7,989 nucleotides of DNA from Acidothermales bacterium (GTDB lineage: Bacteria > Actinomycetota > Actinomycetes > Streptosporangiales > WHST01): the NCBI GenBank assembly GCA_017354575.1, contig JAFMQP010000177.1, positions 1 through 7,989 on the forward strand. Direction: 5' to 3'. The translations under genes were made by a program, and so were the position numbers. Positions 6,140-7,989 of this stretch are shown here, one piece after another. The notes under the pieces are model-generated. The model saw nothing but the letters and a program-made list of their open reading frames with translations. It made no database searches and was not told where the DNA came from. Positions within the stretch are counted from its first letter, which is position 1. Each line of letters begins with the position of its first letter.

Positions 6140-6514
6140 CCGAACAAGCCCGTCCCCGGTGGTGCCGCCGCGGTCGACCGGGTGCTGTCGGCGTTCGACG
6201 CCGGGCAGCGGCCGCCCCGCGCCGATCTCGCCACCGCCGTACGCCACCTCGCCTGGCTGCTCGCCCAGGACGCGCCGGGCAGGTCCGTGGAGCTGCGCGT
6301 GCCGCCGTACGCGGCCGTGCAGTGCGTCGCCGGGCCACGCCACACCCGGGGAACGCCGCCGAACGTGGTCGAGACCGACCCGGTCTGCTGGGTGCTGCTC
6401 GCCACGGGGCGGCTCGCCTGGGCTGAGGCCGTCCGCGACGGCCGCGTGCGGGCCGCCGGCAACCGCGCCGACCTCGCGGCGTACCTGCCGCTTGCCGGGG
6501 TGCCGCGGGCGTGA
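6137..6514 (+). CDS. Small SCP-2-like 'sterol carrier family' protein next to purF
   Basis: This 125-residue cytoplasmic protein has no signal peptide or membrane segment. It resembles the short actinobacterial proteins annotated as sterol carrier family protein, found beside purine genes in streptomycetes and relatives (recalled, not searched). Recognisable features: an N-terminal helical part (about 11-43); the strand SVELRVPPYAAVQCV (50-64); a signature GPRHTRGTPPNVVETD (66-81); a Trp-containing helix CWVLLATGRLAWAEAVRDGRV (84-104); and a C-terminal AAGNRADLAAYLPL (107-119). The last segments match the usual SCP-2 pattern in which a low-activity helix is followed by 'G..v.G..adl..l'. The GTG start is supported by the -10 placed 6 nt upstream. 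It lies 44 bp before purF in the same direction. Lipid binding and any role in purine metabolism are unproven. Confidence 0.8.
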   Translation: MPNKPVPGGAAAVDRVLSAFDAGQRPPRADLATAVRHLAWLLAQDAPGRSVELRVPPYAAVQCVAGPRHTRGTPPNVVETDPVCWVLLATGRLAWAEAVRDGRVRAAGNRADLAAYLPLAGVPRA

Positions 6515-6546
6515 GCTGCGCGGATGCTCCTCGCCGGGGCAGCGCA

Positions 6547-6561
6547 TAGACTCGGGGCGTG
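6547..6561 (+). promoter_or_regulatory. Leaderless promoter -10 (TAGACT) at purF
   Basis: TAGACT (6547-6552) is a strong TANNNT -10 element. It is followed by CGGGGC and then the purF GTG at 6559, so transcription is predicted to start at or next to the first base of the start codon. There is no Shine-Dalgarno sequence. The -35 area (about 6523-6529) does not resemble TTGAC. The spacing is identical to that of the SCP-like gene just upstream, so purF probably has its own promoter in addition to any read-through. Confidence 0.7.
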
Positions 6562-7989
6562 CCCTCCCGTGACGGCAAGCTCAGCCACGAGATCGATCCC
6601 TCCGACCGCGGTCCGCAGGACGCCTGCGGCGTCCTCGGCGTCTGGGCGCCGGGCGAGGACGTCGCCAAGCTCGCCTACTTCGGCACCTACGCGCTGCAGC
6701 ACCGCGGCCAGGAGTCGGCGGGCATCGCCGTCGGCGACGGCCGGCAGATCGTCGTGGTCAAGGACATGGGCCTGATCGCGCAGGTCTTCGACGAGGCCAC
6801 GCTCGCCTCCCTCACCGGGCACGTCGCCATCGGCCACTGCAGGTACTCCACCACCGGCTCGTCGGTCTGGGCGAACGCGCAGCCGACGTTCCGTCCCACC
6901 GGCGCCGGCGGCCTCGCGCTCGCGCACAACGGCAACCTCACCAACACCGGCGAGCTGGTCGGCCGGGCGCGCCGCGCCCTCGCCGACGAGGTGCTGTTCC
7001 CCGCCCTCGACGAGGAGTCGAGCACCGACACCGGCGTGCTCACCGAGCTGCTCGCCCGCGGCGACGACGTCGTGCAGGCGGCCGTCGAGCTGCTGCCCGA
7101 CGTCCGCGGCGCGTACTCGCTCGTCTTCATGGACGAGACCACGCTGTACGCCGCCCGCGATCCGCAGGGCGTCCGCCCGCTCTCCCTGGGCCGGCTGGAC
7201 GGCGGCGGCTGGGTCGTGGCGAGCGAGACGTGCGCGCTTGACATCCTCGGCGCCGCCTTCGTCCGCGACGTCGCGCCCGGCGAGGTGGTCGCGGTCGACG
7301 AGCACGGCGTACGCAGCCGGCGGTTCGCCGAACCGGAGCCCAAGGGCTGCATCTTCGAGTACGTCTACCTCGCCCGGCCGGACTCCGTGATCGCCGGCCG
7401 CAGCGTGCACGCCACGCGCGTCGCGATCGGGCAGCGGCTCGCGGACGAGGCGCCCGCGGACGCCGACATGGTGATCCCGACGCCGGAGTCCGGTACGCCC
7501 GCGGCGATCGGGTACGCGCAGCGCAGCGGGCTCCCGTACGGCCAGGGCCTCACCAAGAACAGCTACGTCGGGCGCACGTTCATCGAACCGAGCCAGACCA
7601 TCAGGCAGCTCGGCATCCGGCTGAAGCTCAACCCGCTACGTGAGGCCATCGCGGGCAAGCGCCTGGTCGTCGTCGACGACTCCATCGTGCGCGGCAACAC
7701 CCAGCGTGCCATCGTGCGGATGCTGCGCGAGGCGGGCGCGGCCGAGGTGCACGTCCGGATCGCCAGCCCTCCGGTGCGCTGGCCGTGCTTCTACGGGATC
7801 GACTTCGCGTCCCGCTCGGAGCTCGTCGGCGCGGGCCTGTCCGTGGAGGAGATCCGCGCCTCCATCGGTGCCGACTCGCTCGGCTACATCTCCCTGGCCG
7901 GCCTGACCGAGGCGACGACGGTGCCGGCCGACCGGCTCTGCCGGGCCTGCTTCGACGGCCAGTACCCGATCCCGCTGCCCGACGAGAAC
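6559..7989 (+). CDS. purF: Amidophosphoribosyltransferase PurF (3' end beyond window)
   Basis: PurF catalyses the first committed purine step: PRPP + glutamine gives 5-phosphoribosylamine. The open frame runs 477 codons from the GTG at 6559 to the window edge with no stop, so only a short C-terminus is missing. Residues 1-22 form a propeptide ending before Cys23 (DACGVLGVW), the Ntn-type glutaminase nucleophile freed by processing. Further glutaminase motifs are HRGQESAG (48-55), GHCRYSTTG (92-100), AHNGNLTN (122-129) and ARDPQGVRPL (199-208). The phosphoribosyltransferase half has TPESGTPAA and the PRPP loop VVVDDSIVRGNT (370-381). Four cysteines, Cys264, Cys410, Cys461 and Cys464 (LCRAC), match the 4Fe-4S ligands of the Bacillus-type enzyme, so an iron-sulphur, oxygen-sensitive PurF is expected. 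The family is feedback-inhibited by purine nucleotides. The start is set by the -10 TAGACT 6 nt upstream. Confidence 0.97.
   Translation, partial: MPSRDGKLSHEIDPSDRGPQDACGVLGVWAPGEDVAKLAYFGTYALQHRGQESAGIAVGDGRQIVVVKDMGLIAQVFDEATLASLTGHVAIGHCRYSTTGSSVWANAQPTFRPTGAGGLALAHNGNLTNTGELVGRARRALADEVLFPALDEESSTDTGVLTELLARGDDVVQAAVELLPDVRGAYSLVFMDETTLYAARDPQGVRPLSLGRLDGGGWVVASETCALDILGAAFVRDVAPGEVVAVDEHGVRSRRFAEPEPKGCIFEYVYLARPDSVIAGRSVHATRVAIGQRLADEAPADADMVIPTPESGTPAAIGYAQRSGLPYGQGLTKNSYVGRTFIEPSQTIRQLGIRLKLNPLREAIAGKRLVVVDDSIVRGNTQRAIVRMLREAGAAEVHVRIASPPVRWPCFYGIDFASRSELVGAGLSVEEIRASIGADSLGYISLAGLTEATTVPADRLCRACFDGQYPIPLPDEN

Noticed and set aside
6124..7410. Minus-strand frame of 428 codons opposite the SCP-like gene and purF
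   Set aside because: It is an antisense shadow; the plus-strand frame carries all PurF catalytic and iron-sulphur motifs.
1..7989. CRISPR arrays, tRNA or rRNA genes, insertion sequences
   Set aside because: No regularly spaced repeats, cloverleaf-like segments or transposase reading frames were seen on either strand.

Overview
The window is about 8 kb of very GC-rich DNA with strong G/C at third codon positions, several GTG starts, -10-only (TANNNT) promoter signatures and actinobacterial-type PurL/PurQ/PurF proteins. This points to a chromosomal segment of a high-GC actinomycete (Actinomycetota). I cannot place it more precisely from sequence alone.

Layout. (1) Positions 34-2134, minus strand: a two-component operon, an OmpR/PhoB-type response regulator followed by its membrane sensor histidine kinase. 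The two genes overlap by 8 bp, and a hairpin sits at the kinase 3' end. (2) Positions 2239-5302, plus strand: purQ and purL, the glutaminase and synthetase subunits of FGAM synthase (fourth step of de novo purine synthesis). A perfect 15-bp inverted repeat lies in the gap between them. (3) Positions 5299-5925, minus strand: a Uma2-family (PD-(D/E)XK-like) protein whose stop codon overlaps the purL stop codon. (4) Positions 5926-6136: a 211-bp divergent intergenic region with three inverted repeats, a DnaA-box-like nonamer and a -10 element. (5) Positions 6137-6514, plus strand: a small SCP-2-like 'sterol carrier family' protein. (6) Position 6559 to the window end, plus strand: purF (amidophosphoribosyltransferase, first step of the pathway), cut off by the window edge.

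The plus-strand core (purQ, purL, small SCP-like gene, purF) is a purine-biosynthesis neighbourhood. Both the SCP-like gene and purF appear to be transcribed as leaderless mRNAs, because a TANNNT hexamer ends exactly 6 nt before each GTG. The small-type PurL normally works with PurQ and PurS, but no purS is visible next to purQ, where the divergent response-regulator gene sits instead. The Uma2 gene looks like an accessory insertion between purL and the SCP-purF pair.

I see no clear evidence of a wholly new multi-gene system. The most unusual items are the perfect hairpin inside purQ-purL, the missing purS, the paired leaderless promoters, the inverted-repeat-rich region 5926-6136, and the uncharacterised SCP-like protein next to purF.
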